This document shows positions 18,599 to 28,844 of a stretch of DNA of 64,000 bases, in pieces. A program made the position numbers and the translations under genes. The DNA lies in assembly GCA_021325675.1 (NCBI GenBank), contig JAJTCM010000002.1, forward strand, positions 434,001 to 498,000. The letters run 5' to 3'. The first letter of the stretch is position 1; each line of letters opens with the position of its first letter. The DNA comes from Crocinitomicaceae bacterium (lineage in GTDB: Bacteria > Bacteroidota > Bacteroidia > Flavobacteriales_D > Crocinitomicaceae). The notes beneath the pieces were generated by a model that was not told the DNA's origin, did no database searches, and saw only the letters and a program-made list of their open reading frames with translations.

Positions 18599-20043
18599 AA
18601 TTCCTTTCTCAGCCGTGCCACCGGTATGTTAAGCTGTTCACGGTATTTTGCCACTGTTCTCCGCGCAATATTGTAGCCCTTTTCCTTCAGCAATATCGCC
18701 AGGCGGTCGTCGGTCAGCGGTTTTTTCTTCTGCTCCCCCGAAATTGCTTCGGAGAGGATTTTTTTCACTTCTCGGGTTGAAACTTCCTCGCCGGAATCCG
18801 TTGACAAAGATTCGGAAAAGAAATATTTGAGCGGGAAAATTCCGTAGCCCGTTTGTACATATTTGCTGTTCGCCACACGTGAAACAGTAGAAATATCAAG
18901 TCCTACCATGTCAGCAATATCTTTGAGGATCATCGGGCGCAGGTTTGTTTCATCCCCCGTGAGGAAATACTCCCGCTGGTAGTTCATGATCGCTTCCATC
19001 GTAAACAAAAGCGTATTTTGCCGCTGTTTGATCGCGTCGATAAACCATTTCGCATTTTCGAGCTTTTGGCGCACAAAAGTCAGCGCATCTTTATCGGCCT
19101 TGGAGGTTTTCGCCCCCTCGGCATAGGTACGCAGCATCCGTTCATATTCACGGCTGATCTTCAGTTCCGGCGAATTCCGCCCGTTGATCGTCAGCTCCAG
19201 CATTCCTTCAAATTCCGTCAGCATGAAATCAGGGATGATCTGCTGCATGGATTTGCCGGATTCCTTCATTGACCCTCCCGGCTTCGGGTTCAGGCGAATA
19301 ATTTCATCAATGGCCTGCTTGAGGTCTTCGTCTTCGATTTCCAGTTTTTTCTGGATTTTATCGTAATGTTTTTTAGTAAACTCTTCAAAATGGTCTTCCA
19401 GGATTTTTTTGGCGGTAAAAATCGTAATGTTACCATCCTGTTTCCGGTTGATCTGCAAAAGCAGGCACTCCCGTAAATCGCGGGCGCCAACACCAGCCGG
19501 ATCGAGCTCCTGGACCAGGCTCAGCACTTCTTCAACCTGTGCTTCACTGATCGTAATGTTCGCCGAAAAAGCCAGGTCATCCACGATGGCTTCTACTTCA
19601 CGGTTAAGATAGCCTGACTCATCCAGGTTCCCGATAATTGTATCTGCAATCAGGAATTGCGTATCATCCAGATCAAGCAAATGGAGCTGTTCCGTTAGTT
19701 TTTCCTGGAAGCTTTGCTCACCAGAAAGCGGTACAACCCGTTCTTCATCGTCTTTGCTTGTATTGTTTGTTTGAGTTTTATAATCCGGGGTGTCATCGTC
19801 GAAATAATCCGACAAATCAAAATCGTCATTCCCTTCGTTCTCCTCCTGGAAATCCTCTTCGTTATCGCCGTAATCCTCCTCAGTTTCGTCCTTCCCTTCC
19901 TCTAATGCCGGGTTTTCCTCAATTTCCTGCTTAATGCGCTGGTCGAGCTCCATGGTTGGCACCTGCAATAATTTCATCAGTTGAATTTGCTGAGGAGAAA
20001 GACGTTGTTCGAGTTTTTGAGCTAAGTACTGTTTTAATGCCAT
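18595..20043 (-). CDS. rpoN: RNA polymerase sigma-54 factor
   Basis: This 482-residue protein opens with the Gln/Leu-rich activator-interaction region I, followed by a strongly acidic linker (about residues 52-95), the core-binding domain, and a C-terminal DNA-binding domain with the RpoN box ARRTVAKYRE. Sigma-54 needs an AAA+ activator; one is encoded in this window at 32103-33455. Upstream, TATCTTTA on the minus strand just before the ATG is one base from the TAnnTTTG element. The next gene overlaps by 4 nt. Confidence 0.97.
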   Translation of the reverse strand: MALKQYLAQKLEQRLSPQQIQLMKLLQVPTMELDQRIKQEIEENPALEEGKDETEEDYGDNEEDFQEENEGNDDFDLSDYFDDDTPDYKTQTNNTSKDDEERVVPLSGEQSFQEKLTEQLHLLDLDDTQFLIADTIIGNLDESGYLNREVEAIVDDLAFSANITISEAQVEEVLSLVQELDPAGVGARDLRECLLLQINRKQDGNITIFTAKKILEDHFEEFTKKHYDKIQKKLEIEDEDLKQAIDEIIRLNPKPGGSMKESGKSMQQIIPDFMLTEFEGMLELTINGRNSPELKISREYERMLRTYAEGAKTSKADKDALTFVRQKLENAKWFIDAIKQRQNTLLFTMEAIMNYQREYFLTGDETNLRPMILKDIADMVGLDISTVSRVANSKYVQTGYGIFPLKYFFSESLSTDSGEEVSTREVKKILSEAISGEQKKKPLTDDRLAILLKEKGYNIARRTVAKYREQLNIPVARLRKEL

Positions 20044-20124
20044 AACAGGGGTAAAGATACTAAAAAAATAACTTAGTTTTTTTATTCATTTAAGCAAATT
20101 CTTACACTTTATCCCGCTTTATTT

Positions 20125-21819
20125 TCAGGAAAAAGGGCTTGATATAAGTGCTTTTCTGCCCTTTTCAGTCAGCCGGTAAGCCTGTTTTTTGCTTTTCGGG
20201 TTTTCCTGATCAGTCCATTCCAGCAGGCCTAAATCCAATAATGGCTTTATGTATATCCTTTTGTTCCGGGTTTGAAAGCTCAAATGCAGGCCGTCTTCGA
20301 TGATCTCTTTGCTCTGCCTGGGGGCTTCCTGGCAAAACTCCAGCACTTTGTAATGATTTTCTTCCAGTTCTGCGAGCGAAACAGCAGCTTCCTCTTTCCT
20401 GATTGTCCTTTTGTATTCCATTTTGACATCGCTCAGCATACTCAGCTCTTTCTCCTCCTCCGGTAAATTTTCCTGTAGCCATTCGATATAGCTTTCTGTT
20501 TTGGAAGCCAGGAAATAGGGGAGATTCAGCAGATAAAACGTTTTTCCTTCCGGGGTTTTTAAAGTATCCAGGCTTTGTTCACCGGCATAAAAGCGTATGG
20601 CGAAATTCAGCTTGGATTGCTCCATGAAAACAGCCAGTGATTTTATCTTTCCTTTTGGGCCGGATTTCACTTCTATCGGAACTAATTTTCCTTCAAAAGG
20701 ATAAACAAAATCCAGTTCGGCGCTGGATGAATTTTTCTCCCTCACCCAAAAATAGATGTTATCCAAAGGCAAAAAATACCCCGACAAAAGCTCCTGTCCA
20801 ACGAGGTGCTCGATCAATTTTCCCTGGTAAACCGAGCACAAATCTTCTGTCCCGATGATTTCTTTCTGCAAGCCAACTTTAAAATTCACCAACCCTGTGT
20901 CCAGGTACTGCAAACGTGGTGACTTCCGAAAGTCCTGTTCCAAAGGGATTCCGTGACCCACGCAAGGGTACATCAGCTGCAGCAAATGTGTTTTTTGTAA
21001 CGTACGGAGCACTTCTCCAACATCTTTGGATTTATAATTTGACTTGCCAAAAGATTGAAAGGTGATTCTTTTCCCGGCTTCAAATAAAACCTGGTCGAGT
21101 ATGAACCTGATCAATTGCAGTTGCTCAGCTGATTTGGCATATTTTTCTGCATCTTCGTGATAAGCGTTTAACAGCGTTGAAAATATTGGCTTCAAAGCTG
21201 TGATATCCTTTGTTTCGGCATAAGCCTGTATAACTTCCGGCATTCCTCCTAAAAGCGCGTAGGTATGAAAAAGGCCCAGCAATTTGTCTTTCGCAAAAGC
21301 GTTCATGGGAACTATGTGCAATTGCTCCAAAGCGGATTTTTCTCCTGTAGCCTCCAAAAATTCTGCAAATGAAACAGGGCGCAGCATCATATATTCAACT
21401 CTTCCAACAGGAAAAGTGATATTTTTCCCCAACAAGGTTTCGAGCATACTTCCTGCCGCTATCACATGCAATTCAGGTAAATCTTCTTTAAAATAACGCA
21501 ATAAATTGACCGCTTTCGGAACTTCCTGGAGCTCATCTATGAACAGCAGTGTTTCGGATAAGTATTTCAACTCAAGGTCTTCCACAAAGAAAAGCCGCTC
21601 AACCAGTTTTTTTACATCCATATATTCTGTAAACAGGCTTTTATGCTGACTTTTTTCAAGATTGATGTAAAGATATTGTTTATATGTTTTGGAAAAAGAG
21701 TGCACAAGCGTAGTTTTCCCGACCTGCCTGGCACCTCTTATTATCAATGGTTTTCTGCGGGAGGAAGCTTTCCATTGGCTTAAAAACGATATGGCTTTCC
21801 TGTGAAACATAGTCCTCAA
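20125..21819 (-). CDS. AAA_14/DUF4143 ATP-binding protein with C-terminal winged helix
   Basis: This is a protein of up to 564 residues with Walker A GARQVGKT (about residues 28-36) and Walker B LLFIDELQE. A DUF4143 nuclease-fold segment follows (SSSAELDFVYPF and PIEVKSGPKGK, about residues 355-385), and the last ~80 residues look like a winged helix. This family of solitary ATPases is common and mobile in Bacteroidota and its role is unsettled. A second in-frame ATG at 21810 (MFHRKAISFL) is an equally good start; the promoter at 21826-21853 would leave almost no leader before either. It stands alone between rpoN and asnS. Confidence 0.85.
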   Translation of the reverse strand: MRTMFHRKAISFLSQWKASSRRKPLIIRGARQVGKTTLVHSFSKTYKQYLYINLEKSQHKSLFTEYMDVKKLVERLFFVEDLELKYLSETLLFIDELQEVPKAVNLLRYFKEDLPELHVIAAGSMLETLLGKNITFPVGRVEYMMLRPVSFAEFLEATGEKSALEQLHIVPMNAFAKDKLLGLFHTYALLGGMPEVIQAYAETKDITALKPIFSTLLNAYHEDAEKYAKSAEQLQLIRFILDQVLFEAGKRITFQSFGKSNYKSKDVGEVLRTLQKTHLLQLMYPCVGHGIPLEQDFRKSPRLQYLDTGLVNFKVGLQKEIIGTEDLCSVYQGKLIEHLVGQELLSGYFLPLDNIYFWVREKNSSSAELDFVYPFEGKLVPIEVKSGPKGKIKSLAVFMEQSKLNFAIRFYAGEQSLDTLKTPEGKTFYLLNLPYFLASKTESYIEWLQENLPEEEKELSMLSDVKMEYKRTIRKEEAAVSLAELEENHYKVLEFCQEAPRQSKEIIEDGLHLSFQTRNKRIYIKPLLDLGLLEWTDQENPKSKKQAYRLTEKGRKALISSPFS

Positions 21820-21825
21820 TTTTCA

Positions 21826-21853
21826 CAAAGTTACAAATTATTTTAATGTCAAA
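21826..21853 (-). promoter_or_regulatory. Promoter of the DUF4143 ATPase gene
   Basis: Read on the minus strand, TTTG at 21853-21850 and TAACTTTG at 21833-21826 fit the Bacteroidetes -33/-7 pattern with a spacer of 16 nt, slightly short. The -7 box ends 6 nt before the ATG at 21819. Confidence 0.6.
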
Positions 21854-21905
21854 CACAAAATAACAGTTAATTCACAACAAATAACACACAAAATAACGGT
21901 TAATT
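21854..21905. repeat. Imperfect 19-bp direct repeat upstream of the DUF4143 gene
   Basis: CACAAAATAACAGTTAATT at 21854-21872 recurs with one mismatch (CACAAAATAACGGTTAATT) at 21887-21905, offset 33 nt, about three helical turns. It lies directly upstream of the promoter, so it could be an operator pair. Confidence 0.6.
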
Positions 21906-21949
21906 ATTTAGATTAGGTAATATAAAATCAGGGTTACTTCTTGTATAAA

Positions 21950-21979
21950 ATAAAAAATCAGCCACGAAAAGCAGCTGAT
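21950..21979 (-). terminator. Intrinsic terminator after asnS
   Basis: On the minus strand ATCAGC (21979-21974) pairs with GCTGAT (21962-21957) across an 11-nt loop and is followed by TTTTTTA. It lies 22 nt past the asnS stop. Confidence 0.7.
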
Positions 21980-22001
21980 CTTAAATATCATACTAGGATT
22001 C

Positions 22002-23450
22002 TTAAAACTCTGCGTTCTTGGGTGTTCTTGGGAAAGGGATCACATCGCGAATATTGCTCATACCGGTAACAAACATTACCATGCGCTCGAAACCAAGGCC
22101 AAAACCTGCGTGCGGCACTGTTCCAAACTTGCGGGTTTCAAGATACCACCAAAGTTCTTCTTCCGGGATATGAAAAGCGGCCATCTTTTCTTTCAAAATG
22201 TCAAGACGTTCTTCCCGCTGTGACCCGCCAACCATTTCACCAATCCCCGGAAATAAAATATCCATTGCGGCAACGGTTTGTTTACCCGGCTCGCAGTTTT
22301 CATTTTGGCGCATGTAGAATGCTTTGAAGGAAGCTGGATAATCGGTGATAATTACGGGGCGCTTGAATTCCTTTTCAACGAGGTAACGCTCATGCTCTGA
22401 CTGAAGGTCGGTTCCCCAGTTGACGTCGTATTGGAATTTTTTCTTTTTGTAATGATTGGAGTTCATCAACACATCGATCGCTTCGGTATAGGTCATCCGC
22501 TTGAAATCGTTGGCAACAACAAACTGCAAACGCTCCAGCAAAGTCATTTCACTCCGTTCGTTAGCCGGTTTGGAAGCTTGTTCCTGTGCCTCACGTTCAC
22601 TTAAGAATTTGAGATCATCGGCAAAGTTGTCAATAATGTACTGGCAAATGTATTTCAGCATGGCTTCCGCCAGGTCCATATTGTCGTGAATATCGTTGAA
22701 GGCAACTTCCGGCTCAATCATCCAGAATTCAGCTAAGTGACGGGAAGTATTGGAGTTTTCTGCGCGGAATGTCGGGCCAAACGTATAAACTTGTCCTAAA
22801 GCCAAAGCCGCAAGCTCAGCTTCCAATTGCCCGGAAACGGTCAGGTTTACGGTTTTCCCGAAAAAGTCTTCTGAGAAGTCAATCGCGCCATCTTTTTGTG
22901 GTAATTTATCTAAATCGAGTGTTGTTACGCGGAACATTTCCCCCGCACCTTCAGCATCCGAGCCGGTAATAATCGGCGTATGGATATAGTAAAAGCCGCG
23001 GTCGTTGAAGAATTTATGGATCGCATAAGCTACACCGTGACGAATCCGGAAAACCGCTCCAAAAGTATTGGTACGAAAACGTAAATGTGCCTGCTCACGC
23101 AAAAATTCAAGACTGTGTTTTTTAGGCTGCATCACCGTTTTTTGAACATCATCCGGGTTGGCTTCACCCAAAACTTCAATGTGAGAAACCTGCAGTTCAA
23201 CCGCCTGCCCTGAACCCTGCGATTCAACCAAAGTGCCGGTTAGCGCAACCGAAGCCCCGGTGGTGATTTTCTTCAAAATTGCTTCGTCAAAATTCTCAAA
23301 ATCAACAACAGCCTGGATATTATTAATCGTTGAGCCGTCATTCAGCTGCACGAAGCGATTGCTCCGGAAAGCGCGTACCCAACCTTTAACCAATAACTGT
23401 TCCCCTACTTTGGAGCTTTGTAAAACGTCTGCAATTTTTGTTCTTTTCAT
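22002..23450 (-). CDS. asnS: Asparaginyl-tRNA synthetase
   Basis: This 482-residue class II synthetase charges tRNA-Asn. An N-terminal OB-fold anticodon-binding domain (residues ~15-110) is followed by the catalytic core with motif 2 [20 protein letters not shown] and motif 3 [12 protein letters not shown] near the C-terminus. The AsnRS identity, as opposed to AspRS, follows from the compact length and the absence of an AspRS GAD insertion. It is monocistronic, with its own promoter and terminator. Confidence 0.97.
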   Translation of the reverse strand: MKRTKIADVLQSSKVGEQLLVKGWVRAFRSNRFVQLNDGSTINNIQAVVDFENFDEAILKKITTGASVALTGTLVESQGSGQAVELQVSHIEVLGEANPDDVQKTVMQPKKHSLEFLREQAHLRFRTNTFGAVFRIRHGVAYAIHKFFNDRGFYYIHTPIITGSDAEGAGEMFRVTTLDLDKLPQKDGAIDFSEDFFGKTVNLTVSGQLEAELAALALGQVYTFGPTFRAENSNTSRHLAEFWMIEPEVAFNDIHDNMDLAEAMLKYICQYIIDNFADDLKFLSEREAQEQASKPANERSEMTLLERLQFVVANDFKRMTYTEAIDVLMNSNHYKKKKFQYDVNWGTDLQSEHERYLVEKEFKRPVIITDYPASFKAFYMRQNENCEPGKQTVAAMDILFPGIGEMVGGSQREERLDILKEKMAAFHIPEEELWWYLETRKFGTVPHAGFGLGFERMVMFVTGMSNIRDVIPFPRTPKNAEF

Positions 23451-23489
23451 CCTTCTTTGGCTTCTTTATAAAACAATTTGTTAAACCCG

Positions 23490-23497
23490 CAAAGATA
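23490..23497 (-). promoter_or_regulatory. -7 promoter element of asnS
   Basis: TATCTTTG on the minus strand fits TAnnTTTG and would give a leader of about 35 nt before the asnS ATG at 23450. I see no well-placed -33 TTG, so only the -7 box is supported. Confidence 0.55.
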
Positions 23498-23542
23498 TGG
23501 ATTTCAAACTAATTTTTTACCTGTAAAGCTAAAATAAGGAAT

Positions 23543-25357
23543 TTAGTTGCCACTGAAGTTCAGATAGGTGACATTGAGCTTGCGAAAGGCAGACGGACGT
23601 ATATTGCGGTTATAAACGACAACCAGCGAATCAATATCGTCTGTGCGAAGCCAGGGATTAACCGTCACTTCAAAAGGTGCGGGCGTATACAATTCAGGAA
23701 TGCGTCCTCCGATGAAAAACTCTTTGCGGCGGACTACGTTGCCTCCCCGGAAAAACAGGACAAAAAAGCCCGGATTGGAATTATCAGTCGTAATCCATGC
23801 TTCACCTCCTACCCGCAAACCGATTTTATCGCGTTTTGTTTTGTCTGTCTGAAAAGTGCAGTAAATATCAAAATCAATTTTTGGATCGCGCCCGAAATCG
23901 TATTTATCAGAACTTTTTTCCGTGCCCCAGCTTTTATTTTCCGGGTAATAATAAAGCGTTTTTTGGCTAGTGATTTTACCTTGCGGAAGCTGGTGGTCCT
24001 GGAAGAAAAAGCTCCAGGCATGCCGCGGCTCCGTTTTCATAAAAATCTGCCAGAAAAACTCTTTGTCCACGTTGTCAAAGTGCAGAATGTTAGCATTAAA
24101 CTGGAACTGGTAAGTTTGATAAACCCAGCAGCCCAAATACAGGAAAACGAGATACAGCGGCTGAACGATCCGAAGGCTTGCCTCGAGCAAAAAAGCAATC
24201 GGAAGGGCCAGCAAAAGCGAAAATTCAACGAGGGGACGCATCCCCAAACCGCCGCCATACCACCAGCACCACCAGGAAGCAATGATATAGAGATTTAAGC
24301 CCAGGACAAAAACCCAGCCCAAAAAAAGCCGGGGGTTTTTCCGGAAAAAGAACCAAAACCCCGGGATCATGAGCAGCAGGAAAGGCGCATACACAAAAAG
24401 ACCGCGGCGGTAACTGAACAGGACTTCCGGTATCTTAGGATTGGTCAGAAATTCAAAGCTTTCGTTGGTATATGTATTGAAGCCCCACTTTCCGGTTTGG
24501 AGGTAAATGTTGAGCAATTGAGGAAATACAATTAACCCGAAAAGTAGAACACCGCCCAGCAGGTGCAGCTTCTTTGAGCGGAAAATATCACCGAGACAAG
24601 CTGTAAAGGATTTCCAGTCTGAAAACAGGAAGGGGAAAAGCAGCACAACAAGAATGTTAGTCGGACGCAGCAGAAAAATCAAAGCCGCGAGCATAAAAAG
24701 CACATACAGCGATGAAGTTTTCCGGTACAGGGCAAAGCGCCGCGCCGTATACAAAAACCAATTGATCGCAAAAAACGAATACACATGCGAAAAAGACGGG
24801 CAATGAACAGTGTAATAATTCAGGCTTGTTCCAAAGGTCAGGCCAACGATCAGGAAGCTGATGGTAAAATTGGAAATCCTGTACGATTTGAGGAGCAGGA
24901 TCAGCGCGAGCATTCCCAGAATATAATAGAATATCGCGGCGTAGCTTACCGTTCCGAGATACGTTCTTTCGTATCCGTCGCCGGGATCGCCGTTCACCCA
25001 GCTCTGCCAGGCATAATTTACCCCGAAAAAAGGGGCGATCAGGATGGAAGTCCCGACGTAATATTTATTAACAACGTCCTTCGGCCCGGCATTGATATTG
25101 ATCCCTGAAATGAAATCGTAGGTGTCGTGCTTAACGATCGTTTTGCGGAGAAACTGGAAACGGGCGTCTTTATGGATGAAGGTTGCGGGCAAATACGCGT
25201 AATAGCCTGAACCATCGGAAAAAACGGCATGCTTGCGAGGAAAACCGTACACCGCCTTAAAATGCTCGTTGGATTGCTTGCCCATGAAAAATAAGCTGAT
25301 CAGCAGCACAAGACTAATCAGCCAGTTTTTTCGAATACGTGAAAAGAAAATTTTCAT
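23543..25357 (-). CDS. Polytopic membrane protein, GT-C-like (paralog of 52184-53896)
   Basis: This 604-residue protein has about ten membrane helices, then a soluble C-terminal domain of ~170 residues. After the first helix comes FSDGSGYYAYLPATFIH, an acidic first loop typical of GT-C glycosyltransferases. Further shared motifs are PSFSHVYSF, FLLRPTN and a Trp-rich ASWWCWWYGGGLGMRPL segment. The same motifs occur in the same order in the 570-residue protein at 52184. GT-C enzymes use lipid-linked sugars on the periplasmic face; substrate and acceptor here are unknown. It is not in an obvious operon. Confidence 0.75.
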   Translation of the reverse strand: MKIFFSRIRKNWLISLVLLISLFFMGKQSNEHFKAVYGFPRKHAVFSDGSGYYAYLPATFIHKDARFQFLRKTIVKHDTYDFISGININAGPKDVVNKYYVGTSILIAPFFGVNYAWQSWVNGDPGDGYERTYLGTVSYAAIFYYILGMLALILLLKSYRISNFTISFLIVGLTFGTSLNYYTVHCPSFSHVYSFFAINWFLYTARRFALYRKTSSLYVLFMLAALIFLLRPTNILVVLLFPFLFSDWKSFTACLGDIFRSKKLHLLGGVLLFGLIVFPQLLNIYLQTGKWGFNTYTNESFEFLTNPKIPEVLFSYRRGLFVYAPFLLLMIPGFWFFFRKNPRLFLGWVFVLGLNLYIIASWWCWWYGGGLGMRPLVEFSLLLALPIAFLLEASLRIVQPLYLVFLYLGCWVYQTYQFQFNANILHFDNVDKEFFWQIFMKTEPRHAWSFFFQDHQLPQGKITSQKTLYYYPENKSWGTEKSSDKYDFGRDPKIDFDIYCTFQTDKTKRDKIGLRVGGEAWITTDNSNPGFFVLFFRGGNVVRRKEFFIGGRIPELYTPAPFEVTVNPWLRTDDIDSLVVVYNRNIRPSAFRKLNVTYLNFSGN

Positions 25358-25402
25358 CCCTTTGTTAACCAGGGCTAAAAGTAGGGAATTATTTTGAAAG
25401 GC

Positions 25403-26122
25403 CTACCACATGAACAGCTCCTGCACCATTCCTTTTCCCCAGGGCTCTTTTCCGAAATCTGCTTCGAGTTTGGTTTTGAGCTCCTGGTGGGTGTAGATTT
25501 TTTTACCGGGTTTCGGGGTGATTTTTTCAAAGTCCGGTTTGAGGATTTCCACTTTTTTGGCGAAGTAAACCACACCGCCGTCTTCCGTTGCCAATCCGAG
25601 GATGGCACCCGGCAAGCCGCGAAAAGTTTCCGGCCCGACAGAAGGAATGATCTCCTCACTGAACCAGGCATAAATCCGGGTGGTGTCGTTCATCTGGAAA
25701 ATCGCTTTGCGGCATTCGTAATTCCCGATTTTTCGCTTGCTCTCCGTGATTTTCCACTGGCGGTCAACCAAAGAATCCTGGACATAAGCGCTTTCTCCCC
25801 AAATATTGAGAATGGAAAGGCGCTCACCGCTTTTGAGGTTTTGTGAAACCGTATTTTTATTGGTCGCCCAGCCCATCATGCCTTTTTTACTCTCGTCTTC
25901 AATTGGCAAAAATACGGAAAGGGAATCGTTGAAATATAATTCAAACATATCGATCGCATTCTTGTTGCTCTCGTTCAGCCAGCGGTTCGAACGCTCATCC
26001 CTGAACTTTTTCATCAGGTTGGTGCGGCGCTCAAACGTGATTTTACCGGAGCTAATCTGGGCGATCCCGTTTTGCGTAAATGCAATCAGAGCTGCTATAA
26101 CTATGAATTTAGAAGAAATCAT
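25403..26122 (-). CDS. GLPGLI family protein
   Basis: This 239-residue secreted protein has a signal peptide (about residues 1-21) and the family hallmark RGLPGAILGL at about residue 173, preceded by the typical AWFSEEIIPS-GPE segment. GLPGLI proteins are a Bacteroidota family of unknown function that is almost always encoded beside a TonB-receptor-like outer-membrane protein. That holds here: it overlaps the barrel gene by 14 nt and would be translated with it. Confidence 0.93.
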   Translation of the reverse strand: MISSKFIVIAALIAFTQNGIAQISSGKITFERRTNLMKKFRDERSNRWLNESNKNAIDMFELYFNDSLSVFLPIEDESKKGMMGWATNKNTVSQNLKSGERLSILNIWGESAYVQDSLVDRQWKITESKRKIGNYECRKAIFQMNDTTRIYAWFSEEIIPSVGPETFRGLPGAILGLATEDGGVVYFAKKVEILKPDFEKITPKPGKKIYTHQELKTKLEADFGKEPWGKGMVQELFMW

Positions 26123-28844
26123 CCGGTTCTTTGGTTTTGGTACTGTTAAATTTAAACGTCAGGCGCGCCATGAAATAACGGGCGATAATGACGGATTTGG
26201 TATCCGTAATCACGTTGGCGTTCACATAGCGGTTAGCGCTCACGTTTTGGTTCAGGATATCATACACATGCAAAGTAGCGATCAGGTTTTCATTTTTCAG
26301 GAAGCTTTTGGAAACGGAAGCGTTCCAGATCAGGAAATCGAGGTCATAACCGGCAGCGCGCTGTGAGTTGATCGTATAATCCGCATCGGTTTCGATGAAA
26401 AATCCTTTGGGCAATTTCCACAGGAAGCTCGCTGAGTAGCTTTGGCTGTAATACGGCAAAATTGACTGGAAGCTGATCGTGCTTGACGGCTTCGTATAAG
26501 CGAAATCCCCTCCAACGGTAAACTCAACAGAGTCGCGCTCGATTTTCAGCTCCAAACCACCGCCGATATTCTGGTTGATGGTAACGTTTTGAACACTATC
26601 TACAAAATTCACCTGGCGGGAACGGGACATGTTTACGTTTGGCACAACTTCCAGGAATTTTTTGAAAACCGGGAAACCTGTTCCGAAGTTCAGGCTGGAA
26701 GAAGTATTGCCGTCCACGTTGATCGTTTGTGAAGTTGACCGCCCCAAAGCGTCATACGTAGTCGAATTGGCAAACGCGTTGTTCGTAATCGTGTGGTTCA
26801 CCGATGACCAGAAATAAACGCCCGACAAAGGTTTGTAGGTATTAAACGATCCGGAGAAATTATGCACATAATTTGGTTTCAGGTTCGGGTTCCCGACGAT
26901 CAGCCTGTTCGGGTTGGTGTTGTCCCGTACCGGCTGCAGCTGGTTGATCGAAGGCTGCGAGGAAGAAGTGTTATAATTCAGCATAAAGCGGTTATGCTGT
27001 GAAATCTTGTAAACGTAGCGCGCACGCGGCAAATAATTGGTGATATCCTGGTGAATGTGCGTACCGAAAAACAGGTTTTCATTGTCAATCACCACGTTGC
27101 GGTAGCGCACACCTCCGGAAATCCGGTGCTTTTTGTGCTCAAAGATCAATTGTGTCCCGGCCAGGTGCTGTGTTTTAGTAGTCTGGAAATTATTGGAATA
27201 GGTGGAATCAATCTCGGAATAGCTTCCATTGGCAAAATTGCGCGTGTATTTTTCCTGCTCGTTAAAATTATTGTAAAACTCGTAATTAAACTCCAGCTTG
27301 AATTTTTTCCCTAAAGGCTCAATATAAGATGCCGAAGCCGTGTGGGACCGCGAGAGCGAGCTATTGTCCTTCGATTGGTTTGTTGGCGTAAACAAAGTGG
27401 GGTCATCCACCGTCAGGATGCCATCGGATTTGTTGTCATCGTATGCAAAACGGTAAAACGACGTCATTCTGCGGCCCTTTTTCTTAAAATCGCGGCGATA
27501 GCTCAGTTTGGAAGTCAGGTTCGTTCCTTTGGCCTTGTTGATATTGCTCACAACAGTCCTGCGGGAAAGCTGTAAGTCTTCAAACAAAAAGTCCGTGCTG
27601 TCCGTAGCATTTGTCTCTGCGGTGTTCAATCCGGCAGCCGTCTCCAGCTCCAGCGTGGAAACCGAGTCCAGCTTATGCGTGAATTTGAAATTGAGATCGT
27701 TTGATACGTTTTTATCCTCCGAACGGCTTTTCAGGTCGGTCACATACGAAGTATCTTCAAGGAAATACTGTGAGCGGTTGGTTTCAAGCGTCCTGATTCC
27801 GGCGTTATTGTACGTATAATTGATGTTCAGCTCCGTTTTTTTACTGATCTGATCGTTGTAATAAATCCCTGTTTTGAGTGTTGTCGGGATTCCATCACCC
27901 TGGTTGTTACTGAAATTCCAGCTCCAGTTTTCATTTTCCTCATCGAAGAAATTCCGGGAAGTGAGACCGTATTTATACATATCCCGCCATTCCAGGCTGG
28001 AACGCATCGTATTTGAGCCGAGTGCAAAAACCGAGATCTTCTGTGTTTTATTGAATTTATTCGCCAGGAATTCCCCTTCGTAAAAAGGTTTCCCGTTCGT
28101 TAGCCCGGCATCCGTAGCACCCGATATTTTCCCGAAATACCCTTTTTTGGCGTCATCCTTGAGCCGGAGGTCGAGTACCTGGATCGTTTCGCTGTCGTCG
28201 GTCGAATTCTCGTCTTTCTTTTCGTAAATTTCAACGGTTTCAACTCCCTGCGCCCCTAAATTACGTGTTGCCATCGTTGGGTCGGCGCCGAAAAATTCAT
28301 CTCCATCCACTAAAACCTGCTGGATTTCCTTGCCCTGGGCTTCGATGCTTCCGTCAGCGTTGACTTTGATTCCGGGCAATTTTTTCAATAAATCTTCCAC
28401 GACAGCATTGGGTTTCGTCTGGAAAGAATCGGCCACATAAACGAGCGTATCGCCTTTGTAATATACGGGATCCTTATAAGCATAAATGACAACCTCCTTC
28501 AGGTTCTGGCTTTTTTGCGGGATAATAATGCGTTTGATGTCAAATTCATGGCTGCCGGCGCTGCCGAAAATATAGTATGAGTTTTCGCTGAAGCGCGGGT
28601 GCGAAACAATCAGCTGTAAAGTATCAATCGGGGTTTTGAATTCGAAAAAGCCGTTTTCATCGGACCGTTTATAATCAACAAGCACGGAATCCTTAATCCG
28701 AACCAACATAGCCAAAGCATTGGGAAGCGGAACATTTTGATTATTTGTTGTGTCCTGGATATGACCGCTAATCGTCATTTGCTGCGAAAAGGAAAGCAGC
28801 GGTAATAGCATCACCAGGAAACATAAATATAGTCTTTTAGTCAT
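26109..28844 (-). CDS. Outer-membrane beta-barrel protein (TonB-receptor-like)
   Basis: This 911-residue protein has a signal peptide, then a carboxypeptidase-regulatory-like beta-sandwich (about residues 23-115). Next come a plug-like domain (VEDLLKKLPGIKVNADGSIE) and a long C-terminal barrel with alternating aromatic strands. It belongs to the outer_membrane_beta-barrel family seen next to GLPGLI genes. The TonB box is not evident and the ligand cannot be predicted. It is the first gene of a two-gene operon. Confidence 0.9.
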   Translation of the reverse strand: MTKRLYLCFLVMLLPLLSFSQQMTISGHIQDTTNNQNVPLPNALAMLVRIKDSVLVDYKRSDENGFFEFKTPIDTLQLIVSHPRFSENSYYIFGSAGSHEFDIKRIIIPQKSQNLKEVVIYAYKDPVYYKGDTLVYVADSFQTKPNAVVEDLLKKLPGIKVNADGSIEAQGKEIQQVLVDGDEFFGADPTMATRNLGAQGVETVEIYEKKDENSTDDSETIQVLDLRLKDDAKKGYFGKISGATDAGLTNGKPFYEGEFLANKFNKTQKISVFALGSNTMRSSLEWRDMYKYGLTSRNFFDEENENWSWNFSNNQGDGIPTTLKTGIYYNDQISKKTELNINYTYNNAGIRTLETNRSQYFLEDTSYVTDLKSRSEDKNVSNDLNFKFTHKLDSVSTLELETAAGLNTAETNATDSTDFLFEDLQLSRRTVVSNINKAKGTNLTSKLSYRRDFKKKGRRMTSFYRFAYDDNKSDGILTVDDPTLFTPTNQSKDNSSLSRSHTASASYIEPLGKKFKLEFNYEFYNNFNEQEKYTRNFANGSYSEIDSTYSNNFQTTKTQHLAGTQLIFEHKKHRISGGVRYRNVVIDNENLFFGTHIHQDITNYLPRARYVYKISQHNRFMLNYNTSSSQPSINQLQPVRDNTNPNRLIVGNPNLKPNYVHNFSGSFNTYKPLSGVYFWSSVNHTITNNAFANSTTYDALGRSTSQTINVDGNTSSSLNFGTGFPVFKKFLEVVPNVNMSRSRQVNFVDSVQNVTINQNIGGGLELKIERDSVEFTVGGDFAYTKPSSTISFQSILPYYSQSYSASFLWKLPKGFFIETDADYTINSQRAAGYDLDFLIWNASVSKSFLKNENLIATLHVYDILNQNVSANRYVNANVITDTKSVIIARYFMARLTFKFNSTKTKEPDDFF

